A DNA stretch of 64,000 nt from Chionis minor (Eukaryota > Chordata > Aves > Charadriiformes > Chionididae): NCBI GenBank assembly GCA_013398295.1, contig VZSF01009053.1, positions 16,147 to 80,146 on the forward strand, read 5' to 3'. The number at the start of each line of letters is the position of its first letter. Positions within the stretch are counted from its first letter, which is position 1. The translations under genes were made by a program, and so were the position numbers. Positions 26,101-39,600 of this stretch are shown here, piece by piece. The notes under the pieces were generated by a model, which was not told the origin of the DNA, did not search any database, and saw only the letters and a program-made list of their open reading frames with translations.

Positions 26101-27821
26101 ACAACCTTTTTGAAGGAGCAAGCTGCCGGCAGAACATCCTTTCCTGTTGATAGTCACAGGAGAGAAGTAGGTGGATGATGTAGGATGCCGCCCATGGATT
26201 GCTTTTGCATCCCTAAGCTATTTTCTTCCAAACCTTATTGGTTATCTGAAGTAGGTGTGGAGCTGGAAATAGCCTTGTTTCCAGATGAGTTGCTTGAGAG
26301 TGTTTCCTCAACACGCAGAAACAGGGGGATGCGCCCGCTCACGTGGCTGCAGCGTGCACTGCATCAAATGCTCGAGTTCACACAATCTGGCAAGAGAAAA
26401 GTGGCACAGATTGGGAAATGAGCAACTGGGAGGTGGGAAAATTAAACTGGCCTTTTGCTTCTATGGACCTCCTGCCCAACGCATGCAATTAGGTGACTTG
26501 TCTTAAGGCAGGGAAATGCCCTGGTAGCTTTGGGAAGGATGGACTGTGGTCACCAGGCCTGGGTGAGGGGACGTGGGCTGACGGGGGGTGTGTATAAGCC
26601 AGGCAATCCCCATGACTAATGCAGCTTTTGCGGAGGAACGGGTGTTTGTGTTGTGTTGTCAAGCAGGAAATGTCAGATGCGTGTGTTTATAGATTAGAGT
26701 TACCTTCTAAACTCTGTGAAAGTCTATGCAATGAGTCAAAATAGAAATATTATCTGTTAAACTGAGATACATCGAGTTTCTGTGAAGCTTGTCTTACCCT
26801 TTTGCACTTTGGACAATTTTTCTACTGTCCTCGCCCTCTCTTTGAATTTTAGGTATTGCCTAGATACAACAGGTGCCAAAATGCGCAGCATCATCAGAAT
26901 TTCTTGTACCTGGAACTGGCTTGCGGTCAGCTCGCTGTGCTTCCCATGCCAAAGTTAGGCAAGGGGCAAGTCGCTCAGCCTTTTGTTAGCTAAATAGCAT
27001 CAATTTCTTGTGTGCTGTTTGGAGGAACATGTATTTACCTGTACTCAAACACACAGCTAAACACCGAGTTATCTGTAAGTGCAGTTTGCAGGCTGTCCTC
27101 CAGTCTGTCCTTGGTAGCTGCGTGTACCCTTTTTTTTTATTGGTTGACTGTGGGTTTTTTTCCCTTGTGTTTTGTTATTTTGGGGGAAAAAACCAAACAT
27201 TTTGCCAATTCTGATAAAAAGCCAGACGTAGGGTTGGTTATTTGCGTTGTGTGTATTTGATGTAGTTGGGAGAGAGACTCTTTGTGGTGGGTTTGGTAGG
27301 TTGCTGCAGATGCAGCTCTACTGCTGCGAGTGATCTTCTCACTATGCTACTTCAGGCAACAGGATAAAAAGCAAGATTTCCTGAAGCAGAAGGCTTTGTG
27401 TCTTTGCCCTTCAGCTTTGCTGGTGGAACTGAGGCAGCAAGGGCTTGGAATTGTGACGAGGTGAGATGTGACAGGAAGAAAAAAATTATAAATTGCAGGT
27501 TTTTTGTGTATTTACTTTTTGTGTTTGACGGCACTTGGTTTGTTTCCCCGCTATAATTATCCTGCCTGTTCTAAGATTAGGGTACTGGTGTGGCGTGGGC
27601 CAAGGGCTCGCAGCATGGGTAGTGCTTGGAGGGGCAGCGGCGCTTCTGCTGGTAGAGCTGGGTTGTGTCCTCAAATAAAACACAACTGCGTTGGAGGAGG
27701 GGAGAGGAATTTTCATGTTCAGATTGCAGCGACGCGAGAGACTTGTGCCAGCACGGCTGTCTGTCGGGCTCCGCTTCCCCGGGCCACTGACTGACGCGAT
27801 CCGCTGGCAAAACCTATGGAT

Positions 27822-27848
27822 TGTGTGTGTGTGTGTGTGTGGGGGGGG
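27822..27848. repeat. (GT)n microsatellite plus G run
   Basis: Ten GT dinucleotides (27822-27841) run directly into a G run ending at 27848. It is a simple sequence repeat within intron 1, likely to vary in length between individuals. Confidence 0.9.
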
Positions 27849-28891
27849 TTATTCTAAGGCATTGCCTCTCTTTGTTTGTGGAAGAAAGGTTTCTCAGTGA
27901 AGTATGAAACTGTAATAAACCCACAAACCTTTATTGCTGTTTCTACCGTGACTGCGTTTTTAATCGATGTACCTGTTGGTGCCCTTAACGCTGCAAATCA
28001 AATTGTCCTTGTCCTCCTGTGTCAGGAATGCGCCAGGGTGGGGAAGATCTGGGGGATTTTCTAGGTTTTGGATGGACCCCGCTTTCTGTGTGCTTATTTC
28101 TAACCAGCTGATACCTTCAAAACATGGAAAATACGCAACAGGTAGCAGAACCTTCCTGTTAGCTCATTTATTTCTTAATCCTCTGTGGTTTTTTTGCAGG
28201 CTAGGTCTGTAAGTTTATTACGAAGCAAGAACAGAGTGAAGCTCTGAGAGGTTCTGGCTGTTCAGGAAGTGACTTATAATGGTGATGGTGGCAGGCATTA
28301 AACTCGTCAGCTGTAACTACTCATTCTGTTGCAGAAATGTTTGTAAAGCATTATAAATAGTGCTTTTTCCATGTTGCAAATGTGTTTGTTTCACTTTCTT
28401 TTCAGCTGTCAACACTTGGGATTGTATCTGAAATGCCTTATTCTTTTAAGACATCTCTGTTTCATACAAAGTACCTTGTCTATTCTCATTAGTAGCTCCA
28501 TGACAGTCTCATAGTTGAAAGTGCGAAGTAGGTTCTCAGGGTATTCACAGAAAAATATGCCAGAAATCTCCTGTTTTATCTGAAGCGTTTGTGGTAGTCT
28601 GCAGCAAGGTTTGTCGAAGACTTGCAGCAAGGTTCTTCAGTTCCGTTGGTGTGGTTCAACAGAGCAGAAATTTTATGGCAAATGTAGTTATGTCTATCTG
28701 GGTGCATACCTTGTTAAATACATGAGTCATCTCATTTAGGGCTTTTAAATAACATGATCTGTTCAGTATAGGGAAATACCTTTTGTGGGCACCTGTGCAT
28801 TGAAGATCTCCTGCAGGTGCTGGAGGTTTGAGGAATTAATAGAAGGTTCGGGCCGGTTTCGCTAAAGCTAGGGATAGTGTACTTTCTAATA

Positions 28892-28929
28892 TTTAGGTTT
28901 AAGAACTTTGCACTTTAGGTTTAAGAACT
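28892..28929. repeat. 22-bp-period direct repeat
   Basis: The 16-mer TTTAGGTTTAAGAACT occurs at 28892-28907 and again at 28914-28929. It is an exact short tandem duplication with a 22-bp period, in intron 1, of no evident function. Confidence 0.85.
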
Positions 28930-30230
28930 AACGTAAAAATAACTTGGGTAATGTGTGTGTCTGATTATTTCGCACAGTTTGAAGAACTAGAGAGGATGAG
29001 AGTATTGGTACTCTATTTTAAAGATTCTTTGTAAATTCAAGTGCCAGTTTGGTTATTCAGTCTCCAGTTGCTGGGAAATTGCAGAACCCTGATATGCGGA
29101 ATTAGCTGTTTTAGTCCCGAGTATGTACTTCAAGTATTACTTTGGTTTTGATCTGTTGGAGTTGACTACAGAATATTCAGGGTATTTAGTGGTTTCATGC
29201 AGCAGATCCAGATATGTGGTTGTGGCATTGTACTTTCTTGTGATTTGCTGGGGAATCCAAAATTCTGCAGGAATATTATTTCAGCTGGTGTCACAGGGCT
29301 TGTGATGGCAAACAAGCCCATGTCAAGCACTAAAAGAAGTTCAAATAGAAACTAGGTTTGTAGGTTGACTTTTTGGCTCCTGCTTGACTGATGGGGAAGT
29401 ACTTCGTGCAGTGTTTTTCTCGGTTCCTGAAGAAGTGAAACAGTTTACAAATCTTAGCAGTTTGATTCATTAGACCGTATTGGGAGACAGTAAAAGACTG
29501 TAAATTGAGATTCTAATTAATAGAAGGCAAAGCTCAACTCTTCCATGCAAAACAGAACATTCAGCTTTGATGGGAGAAGTAAGGAAATGGAATTGGAGAA
29601 AGTTTTCTTTAACTTGGTGATGATCGTATGGGGCTGTGCACAAGATTATAATTTCTCTCTCTCTTTTTTAACATCAGTCATTTATCTCCTTTGCTTTGAA
29701 CCTGTGTGGATTAGTTACGCTGTTCGGCAGACGGTGAGGGAGGGACTTGCAAGTGAAGTAGTGTTCCAGAGTTAAGGACTGGCATAGTTTTTAAGTGCAA
29801 GTACTGGAAACTTGAATATTGTCAATGTATGATTTTTTTTTTAATGCGTCTAGTTGGATGTAAAAAAAAAAATACTGTTAACATTATAGACGCTAGCAAA
29901 GCAGCGATTAGAAAATAATTATATTTACAAGTATTGTCTTGTACTGGCGACTTGTCCTTTTCTCAGGTTTTTCCCCCAGCGTTGCTGTAGTGAATTTTGT
30001 ATGGCAAATGGAAATCCCTTTAAAAATTGCTCATTACAGACTCTCTAAGTAGATAATATCTGTCTGTGAACAAGTCCTGTTTTGCATTATATTTCAGATA
30101 ATCGGAGGGGGAAGCGCAGTGGTGGTGTGCCTTTAAAAACTGTATGCTTAATGGGATTAAGCCACATTCTAATGTTAGTGTTTAAGATGATGTAACTTGA
30201 ATACTAATTTTTTGTTTTGTTTCTTTTAAG

Positions 30231-30675
30231 CAAATGGTTATGAGCCTTAGAGTTTCTGAACTGCAAGTACTTCTGGGTTACGCAGGGAGGAACAAGCACG
30301 GACGAAAACACGAACTTCTCACAAAAGCACTGCATTTGTTAAAGGCTGGCTGCAGTCCCGCTGTACAAATGAAAATCAAAGAACTCTATAGGCGAAGGTT
30401 CCCTCAGAAAATCATGACACCTGCAGACTTATCTATCCCCAGCGTACACTCGAGCTCCATGCCAGCAGCTTTGTCTCCGTCTACCATTCCACAGCTCGGT
30501 TATGATGGCCACCCTGCCACGTCACCATTGCTTCCTGTTTCGCTTCTGGGACCTAAACATGAACTGGAACTCCCCCATCTCACGTCTGCGCTCCACCCTG
30601 TCCATCCCGACATAAAACTTCAGAAATTACCTTTTTATGACTTGTTGGATGAGCTGATAAAACCTACCAGCCTAG
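30231..30675 (+). CDS. PIAS1: PIAS1 exon 2 (residues 9-156, SAP domain)
   Basis: The acceptor TTCTTTTAAG ends at 30230 and the donor GTAAGG starts at 30676. The exon starts with CAA (Gln9), which implies a phase-0 intron 1, and ends in phase 1. It encodes the SAP helix-extension-helix ([20 protein letters not shown] region) that binds A/T-rich scaffold DNA and p53-type partners, including an LxxLL-type LQVLL. A basic YRRRFPQK follows at 61-68. Ser90 sits in ALSPSTIP, the site IKKalpha phosphorylates in human PIAS1. Lys137 (PDIKLQKL) is also kept. Reading through the donor would add eight residues and then a stop. The ATG at 30234 is internal (Met10), not the true start. Confidence 0.98.
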
Positions 30676-33600
30676 GTAAGGATGCAAATGTTGTAATAAT
30701 ATTTTAAGCTGGGTTTTTTTTTTTTCCCTTCAATAGTAATGGATGAATTCAGCTGCTAATGCAGTAACTAGTTAAATACTGCATCACACCAGTGTTTAGA
30801 GAATTACTATTTTTGGTAACTTTTGGAACAGATTGTTCGACATGGAGACACATCTTACGTAACACTCATTAGTTGCTTTAGCTGAGCCACTAAATATGGT
30901 TCAAAGATCCGTTATATTTAAGGGGGTGAGTTTGACAAGAAGCAAACTAAACCTTAGAAAAAGGAAAATAAACCTGTCTGCTTTCAGTAGTTCTTATAAA
31001 CCATAGAGTCTAATTAGTTTTAAAAAAAACCGAAACAAAAATACCCCTGAATCCATCAAGCTCACAAAGTCTTCTCATCGGTGCTGGGAAAGAATGCCAG
31101 GCTAGGTATTTGCTGTGATCCATTACAGCCTGAACGTCTGAGTTTGGGAGGACTTAGGTTCTTCTTTGCCATTGTGACTACTTTTCTTTAAACTAACTGA
31201 TTAAGGTATAAATCACTTGTGTAGCTGCTGAGAATAATCTGATGCTTACAGAGCTTTATATGACAATGTGTGATTTTTCTGGCTCTGACTCCACATAGCA
31301 CTTAACAGCGTGGTTAACTTTTAACATTCTTAAATACTGGTTAAATACAATAGTCCCGTTGATTTCTGGAGGGGTTCCTTGCACATTGGAACCTTCCGCC
31401 GTCTTGAAACCCCGGAAGAGATTTCACTGTGAGAATAGCTGGTGGGAGGAGGAGGAGATTTGTGAGAGTAGATACAGGGAGATGGTGGGTGAACGGAAAA
31501 AACTGTCCTTTGCAAAAGAGATCCCTTGTAAACAAAAATGAGCAGGTACTTTACATTAGCAGTCTGCACAGCTGCAGGGATGCAGGAGGCCTGATAGTGT
31601 GAGGGGTGATGGTGGTCTGCAGACTTCTGAAGTATGTTGAACAGTTGTTTGCAAATTTTTTGTTTTAACCGTTACGACTGAGACGTTGGGGGAAAAACAG
31701 ATAGCTTTTGATAATCTCATCTGCTGGTTCAGGTATTCTTTTAAGAGGTATACTGCATCTATTTAGCTTTAATCTAAAACCTAATTGATTGATAAGCATT
31801 CCAGGCAATGCTGGTGGTCTGGGATAATTAGGTACTCAGTATGTGTCTCATCACTTTTACATTATAAATACTTAAAAATAATGCTATAATTTCAATAAAA
31901 CATTCCAGCGCAAGAATTACAGTATGCATTCATTCCTAGATAGGGTAAGAACACTTTGCTGTCAGCTCCATGTCTGACAAACTGGCCCCAAATGGAGAGA
32001 TCGTAATTCATGCTCTGTCATGTCCTATTGCTTGAGGAGTTTATATACAATAGGATATTTTTCCTCCGTTTGTGGACTCAGTGTCGGGGTAAGAAAATGT
32101 AAGCGGGTGAAATGCCAACCAGATACCTTTTTAAGTGATCTCCGCCCTTTCAGTTAACTTAAGGGTATGTTTGAGGTTTTTGTTTTTCATGTGCATCCTA
32201 TGGTGTCTTTCTGTTTGTCTGAAGCATAATATTAAGAAGCTTTTTTTCTTGTGCTTTTGGGGGAAGAGAGCACGTCAGTGTCCGTGCACGTGAGAAATGG
32301 TCGTTTCCTTTTGTAGTGGAAGTTAATGTTGCTACATATTGTAAAACTGCTACCTCTAAATGTCATGAAGGTAATTTTAGACTAATAAATATACATATGT
32401 TAATGAAAAAATGGATTAATAACCAGTGATAGGCAGCTTTATATGTTTTCAAAACAAATTGGAGCAAATGTGCATACAGCTTAGGAGTTTTAAATGTAAG
32501 TATAGAGCTGACTTACGATTTTTCTCCATTTATACACTTACTGATACTCCTAACTAAAACCAGTCTTAAATAATTTGTTGAATATGTGCCCCAAATGGTT
32601 TGGGCATCGTTCTTGCTGCTGCAAACAATGTGAGTTTCCTCAAATGTCAAATTTCTAGGTTGCCTGGGTTTGTTTTCAAATGGCAGATGCGTATTACAAA
32701 CACTCAGAACTTCTCCTTGGCATTTGGCCAGCGTTTCAGCATCTCCTGCTTGCTTTTTCCTGTCAGATTCCTTATGGGGTAAGAATAAGAAACTTTTGAA
32801 TTTACTGTGTTTCCCTCCACCACAAGAACAAACTGATGACATGATGTGGGGTTTTGAATAATTATCTCCCTGCTTAAAATGGAACCTACTGGAATAAAAA
32901 AAACCTCAAAACCAACTATGCGTGTGAGAGAGAGAGAGAATGATTTGACGATCTTTAGGTTCTTCTGAAATGATAGTCATTATGTAAAAGCTGGGCAAAA
33001 CACATCTTTGGATGTGATTCTCCCTGGTCTTTCCCAAGTCAAGGTGAAATTGCTTGGAAGTTTTGCCGTAGTAGTCTTCTGTCCCATCAAGACGTGATTA
33101 TTAATTTGAAAAACAATAATTTGACGAAGCCTTGGGGAAGGGAGTTGCACTGCAAGGCACTTGAACATGCATTCTGTACCCAAATATTTTACGTAGGTGG
33201 GTAGTACACAAGCTAATGTGAATAACAGATAAGGAAATTAAATTTGCTAACTATTATTTTTAATGTCAAGAACAAAAGGAGGAAATGGATGTTACCTTCT
33301 TACACTCGCTTCCTTAAAATGGAGCTCTGAACTGTGATTAAAACCTCCATGCTGGCTGCTCGCTGGGCTGGACCCATGGCAAGGGGGAAATGCGGTGCTT
33401 TATCCATCTCACCCTCCCCACCACCAGCTATTGAGGGGCTTCCCTTGAGCGTGGCTGGCTGCAGCGTGTGCGACAAGCTGAGGTTAGAAGGCTGTTGGCT
33501 AACTTTTTTTCCCAATTTTCCCTGGCTTACAGCAGCCCGTACAACTTGCGGCAGTGAGCAGGGCGCTCGCAGAGGCGCAGACTGGCCTGGCTAGTTGAAC

Positions 33601-36600
33601 TCATACGCTCGGCCGACGATACCTCAGCCCGCTCGCGTTTGAAGAACTGAAAATAGCAGCTGGGCCCCGCTGACGGTGGGACTCTCCTCCTGCTGTCACC
33701 CCGCTCAGGTAGCGGAGTCTCCCACCTCCTTCCCAATGTTTCGAGTACATGATCCCGCGTAGCTCTTTGAGCCGTGTGGCTAATGCTGACAGTCGTGGTT
33801 ACGCTGGCTGTGCTGTCAGGGGATGACAGCTTTTTCTTCGCTCCCAAGAAAACTGTCAGTGGGCTTGTTTATCTGAGACGAAGAGATATCTGTCCATGTT
33901 CAGTGGAGCTGTCGAATTTGATCCATATTTTATTAGTCATCCTCAGGCAAAATTGAGAAAGCGTCCATCTTGGCTGGGTTTGTGTAGAAGCCGACTTAGG
34001 AACGCTCTATATTCGGCAAATGTATGTGGGTGCATGAGTCCGTACGCTGAGCTCTGGCAGTGCTAGTGAGACGTCTGGGCGCTTCTGCCCCATGGTTAAC
34101 CATGATTTGTTGTGATTATATGACTGGGGTTTTTCTGAGGAAAAGCTGTCCAGTTTGGCCTTGATGGAATCTTTGAAAGTTGCTTTATTATTGTGACTTC
34201 TCTGTTGTTTTTTGAATAGGACCTCCTTTGACTAGGACAATTTTGGTTGTTAGTTTCTCAAGTGAAGCTGCAGCTTTCATTTCATTTTTTCCCTGTTTTC
34301 AGCCTCCAGTGTACAGACACTGCTAATTGGTTGTTTTTTAAGCATGGAACCAATTTTCTAAAAGTAGCTTCTAACTCACAGATAAGATCTCTTTTGTGTG
34401 GTGAAATGTGTTTACTATGAGTAATGAGTACCAAAATTCTGCCAGATTGTTATGGAAGGGACATTAGATAGTTAAACAACATCTTAAAAATGCTTCTTGT
34501 TATAGCGTATGTCATTCCTAATTGCTTTAGCTGTGTAGTTGTTCCAAAAACCATTTTAACTAGGTTATGGGTCTTTACTTACCTGTAAGTAAGGAAATTA
34601 ACCTTTTCTTTTCAACGTAAGGGATTAAAGAGGCTGTGGACTGTGCTACTCTCTTTAAAGCTCTCCAAATGGCGTACAGGTGATCACCCTGCGATTTATT
34701 TGCTGCGCTTCAGGCTTAAGCGATGTGGAACACAACAGTGAAACGCGAATCTGAACTGTGGAAATCAGGATTTTTACCTACAGGTCTCGCCCTCCTGGTG
34801 GAAGGAGGAGACAAACAGGAGTTGTTTTGGGAAGTCAAGAGTATCAGGACAGGAAGCGCTGTGCGCCGCCTGCCAGACTGCAGGTACTGGCTCCATCGGT
34901 GAAAGGAGCTTCCAGTGGCTCTACCGAGGCTTGTCGTGATTTGCTTAGGCCTTAGTTTAATTCCTTACTTTGGGGATTCTAATAAGAAGGTTTCTCCAAT
35001 AAGCAGAATTTCCCCCGTGGTGCCTGCCCTCAAGAATTATGTGCTTACTAACCGGTGTTGGTGCTTCTGATTTGCATTTACCTTGAAATTTTCTTTTTGA
35101 CTTGTGATTGATCGTGGTTACTTGCACATTCTGTGTTCTTGAAGACAGGTCTGGCAACTAATGCGACTAAAAACTTTCGGGTGACTGTAGTTCAAGGTAC
35201 GGCTATTAAACAATTAAACAATTCAGTGCACTTAGAAATCTAGGCTGGAAACTGTAAAAGTTTTGTTTGGCAAGTACTTCTCCCTTTCATATACCAGCAA
35301 GCTGATCTGGTGCTCTGCAATTGGTATCATGGTTTATATGAAAGTCACGCTTTACTGTCTTCTGAGTTTGGTGTTTTTGTTTTTTTTTTTTAAATGTACT
35401 TTGTGGGAGGAAGTTCAACAAAATACTATATTCTCAACTTGGGCCTGAGCTTTCCGACTTCCGGCTCTGCAGTTCTCAGTTGTGCAAGAATAAGCTGAAA
35501 TATTAGCTCTGCCTTGTTCATCTGCTGTAGCTCAACTAGAATTACAGTGTATTTAGGTTTCTTTTTTTGGCTTCAACTTGTATTTGCGTGTGGTATGCCT
35601 CAAGTTCATGTATAGTCCATAGTCTAGAGTCTGGTTTTTTTAAGTATGAGAGCTTTAACCAACTGGGTAGCTGTCGTGCTACAAGAAAAGGAGTATAATT
35701 TATTACTGTTCACTTCATCCGATTGCTCAATCTCTTCATGTGTAGAGCTGAGATCACACAAATTCCAGGACCTTAGAGGATGTGGATGTTTCCAGACACT
35801 ACTGCTCTCATGTGAATGGATCTAGGAAGCAACTTTGCTTCCCAAGATCAAATTAGGGTATCTCTTAGTAATTGATAATTTGATAAGGAGTTGGGCGCAG
35901 TGATCCTCGTGGGTCCCTTCCAACTCAGGATATTCTATGACTGTAATTAAAGCTTTTAGTAGAAGGAATTATGGCAAACCATGTGGTTGACTCAAAGCAT
36001 GTGAGTAATCCATTAGTAATCGGTGAGCCAATGTAAGCTTGGGGTGGGATCCCTTCCGAGTGCTCGGAGAGCCTGAGGCCTCCAAGTGGTGCTCGCACAG
36101 CATGAGAGAGGAAGCCGTGCTACTGCAGTGGTTTTTTTTTTTTTTAAGATTTCCTCTTGCAACCAAGATGTTGAAGTTGTTGGAAATGCTGCTGGGACTT
36201 GGAAGTCTTCAGTAACTTGGAATCTTTTAGCAATACTTTAATCTCCCTTTATGATGGCTTTTAGAAAAAGATGATATGGGTTATGCTGATCGTGGTAGAG
36301 AGCTTACTAGGAACTCTTATCTAATCATGAACTTTAAGCCTGCTTTTCTGCCTTTCCTGTTAGGTCTCTAAAACTCGCCATTTTCTTGGTGAGAGTAAAA
36401 ACGCACCAGCAGCAGGATACCCCGCGTAGGGAGGTGGCAGTCGTAGCTTTTTAGTGGTGCTCATAGGAAGTGTTAACTGCGGTCGGTGCTCTTGGAATAG
36501 AAGCTGAAGTTTTCAAGCCTGATGGCAGCGGTTGAGTTCTGGGCCGTATATTTAGGTGTCTAAAGAAATCAAGGGACTTGAGTGTGGATGATCCAGCGAT

Positions 36601-39600
36601 GTTCCTTCCCTGTGGTGGAATGATGGCGCGGACGTGCGCTGGAGATGGGCAGGCCCGGGATGGGCAGCGGCAGAGGAGAGCTGGGGTGGGTGGGAGGGTG
36701 GAGAGTTCTGGCACTGGTGGTTGGCATGAAATTGTCCCTTAATACTTACTATAGGTTTTTGGATATCCTCATCGCTCAGAAATGCGCTAATAGATGACTG
36801 ATTAAAAAACATAATCAAATATAAATATCTGGCCAATGGCACAGAGTTTCCAGCTGATCTATTCTGTTTATACAACGTATCATAGGGAGTTATAAAATAC
36901 GTAATACTTATGAATTAATTGTAGCCCTTGGAGTATTTCCAGGCTATTTTCATATATAAATTTAGGCACGATTTCAAATAAGCTCCTTTCATGCCTTTAC
37001 ACCCCCTGCCTTTCCCAGCCCCAGCGTAGCTCTGCCTGTTCCTTCTGAGTATTAACTGTTAAAAGCTTAGGTGGAACAGAATCTAAAAATGATCTTGAGT
37101 GACAAATGCAGCGGTCTGGCCGGAACAGGAGCTCAGTTTTCCATCTGGTTTAAGCTGAAGAAGGTGAACATTAATGCAGTGTATTGGTGAGTGTAGTGCA
37201 GTTTTAACCTGTGGAAGTGGGTTAAGAGCTGGTCACTGCTGTCAAGGAAAGAATGATTTGTATGTTTACTAAAACGCTTCCCTTCAAGTAGATTTTTTTG
37301 AAGTGTTTTGAAATGTTCAGGTTATACAGCATCCATTGTGATAAGTGACTGAAGTGAAGTGGCCGAGATGTCACAGCGAGTGACGAAGCAGAAGGGGGGA
37401 CCCGGGGTTTCTGGTGGGGCTGGAGGTGAGCTGGGGGCACGCCACGCTTCTGCTCGGCCTCGGGCGGCCTCCGCCTGCCGCGTCACCTGCCCCGGCTCTG
37501 GCCGTCAGCGAGAGCCTCCTCCGCCGTCCGGGGAAGAGCGGGGCTCTCCGAGGAGGGCTCTGGCTGGGACGGGCCCGATGCCGCAGGCTGCCAGTGAATT
37601 TAACGGGCAGCAGGAAATCAGGGCTGCGGTGGGCAGTCGCTTAAAAGGTGCTGCTGGTTGATTCCAGAAGATGGCAGGAGCTTGGTGCTGAGAGGTTGTG
37701 GTTAATAGAAAGGAAGTGTTTATGTATAAACACTTGCATTACCCAGGAACTTCATAAATTGTGGTGGTTTTAAAAGGGCTAATGATACATCCCGAGATGT
37801 CGTAGATCCCCCATTAAGGTGTATCCTCTCATCATTTCTCTGCCATGGAGCTGCCTGGTTTCTGCTCGTATACAGCTATTGCGATATACCGTACGTGGGC
37901 GTTCGATCTCGCCCCCAAAACCTCTTGTATAAATGACCCCCCTTCAGGATTGATGCAAGAGGTTTTGGGCAAACTACGTTATGTCTGTGTAGCATTGTGT
38001 TAGGGATTTCCTGGCCTCTGCTGCAGTTGAACGTAATTCAAAGCCTGTCTTGAATTTTACTTTTTGAAAAGGTAAACGTTTTCTGTGCCTTAATCTAGGC
38101 GCAGTAATTTTGGTCTAGCTTGGAGGCAGTGTATTAAGTTTTCCGCACTGATACTTGAAAAAGGATTGAACATAAATTGATACAGTGCCTTCTGTTGTTT
38201 AAAATAAAAAGAAAAATGCCTGTGCTGCAACAAAATGAGGTGTCTTACCTATCTGAGGAAGATAAGCAAGAATTATCCATGTGTTGGGCTGACAACTTCT
38301 ACAATGTTTAGGTTTTTCTGGTTAATATGTTTACAAATTTAACTGATCAAAATGATGTACTGTATCAGGTTAGTGAATAACCGATTAGACATCTCTTGTT
38401 TATCTTACAGCATGTAGCAAAAATTTGCTATAGTCCTGGTACTCTTATTTAACAGAACTATTTTTGCCTCCGGAAATAAACATGCTATTATTGGAAATCA
38501 CTGGCAATGGGCCAATTCAATGATACCTTTTCTCATGGCCTGAACTTAGGCAGTTATTGCAGTATAAAGTGCATGTTTAATTTTAGTCCAAGTATCTTTC
38601 TGTATTGGAAAGTAATATATTCCCTTCGCTATTTAATAAGCTGCACTTGGTGATGATAGATGCAAAAGATTAACCTTAGTATATTGGCAGAATGATGGTC
38701 AGCTGCAGTTGCATTAGGAGGCCTTGTCGCCTCAACAGTGTGATAACATAAGATTCAGTAAAGATTTTAAGGTATCTGTTCTTGAATGGAAATTTAGAGA
38801 CTGGCTTTTTCTCAAGGCAGCAAGAGGTATTTTACTGCAGAAAGATTGTGTGGCTATTTTTAGCCGTGGGTACTGGTGAGGTGGAACAGAATATTTTTAG
38901 AGCTGTAGAAAATGCAGCCACTCAAGCTGGGCTCTTTTTTTTCACTCTAGTGCTATAGGGTTTTTCCAAAATTAAGAACAAAATGGGTGGGAAATGTTTT
39001 TTGTGTGTCATTATTATTACTTATATAAGTAATGTATTCAATGTCTACACACATGTATGTATATACACATTCATAGAGAATTTCAAGTGTTTTGGTTCCG
39101 TGAATGATATTGTCATGTATTAAAGTAGTATTTGCTCAATTTCTGAAAACTCATTACTTATGTGAAGTTTTTGACAAAACATTCAACCAGCAAGGCGTAA
39201 TTGGGTCGCTCTCACTTAATATGTAGCAATCCCATATGCTGTTTGGATTGTTACTTGAATGAGGTAAGCCCGAAACAATTCAGGAAACCGTGGAGATAGT
39301 GAATTGGTAAGAAGAATAGCTTTGAAGAAGAAACTTTGCTCTGTAATATTTCTGCTACGTTTTAGGCATTTTAGAGTGTGTTGTACTAAAGCTGGGGTCC
39401 TGCAGAGGCAATGGACCTGAGCTTGTGCTGGTTCTTACTAAGTGTATGTACATGTTTACAAGAAAATGTGAATTTTATTCATTGCTTTTCCTGGATTTAA
39501 GCTGAATGAATGAAGTAGTAAATACTCCCCTCTGCCCGCCCCTCTTCAGCACCCCCTCAAAAATGGTGACATTCCGGTAAGATGAGAAGTGGATCTTTAT

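Larger units (their letters stand above)
4460..30230 (+). other. PIAS1: PIAS1 intron 1 (visible part)
   Basis: This is about 26 kb of mostly AT-rich sequence between the CpG island and the acceptor at 30229-30230. Apart from the CR1 fragments and low-complexity tracts listed separately, I see no exon, RNA gene or recognisable element. Open frames in both directions are short and have no similarity I recognise. Minor GC-richer patches occur near 5380-5470 and 19795-19915. One unresolved base (n) lies at 20049. The intron's 5' end is hidden in, or close to, the gap. Confidence 0.85.
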
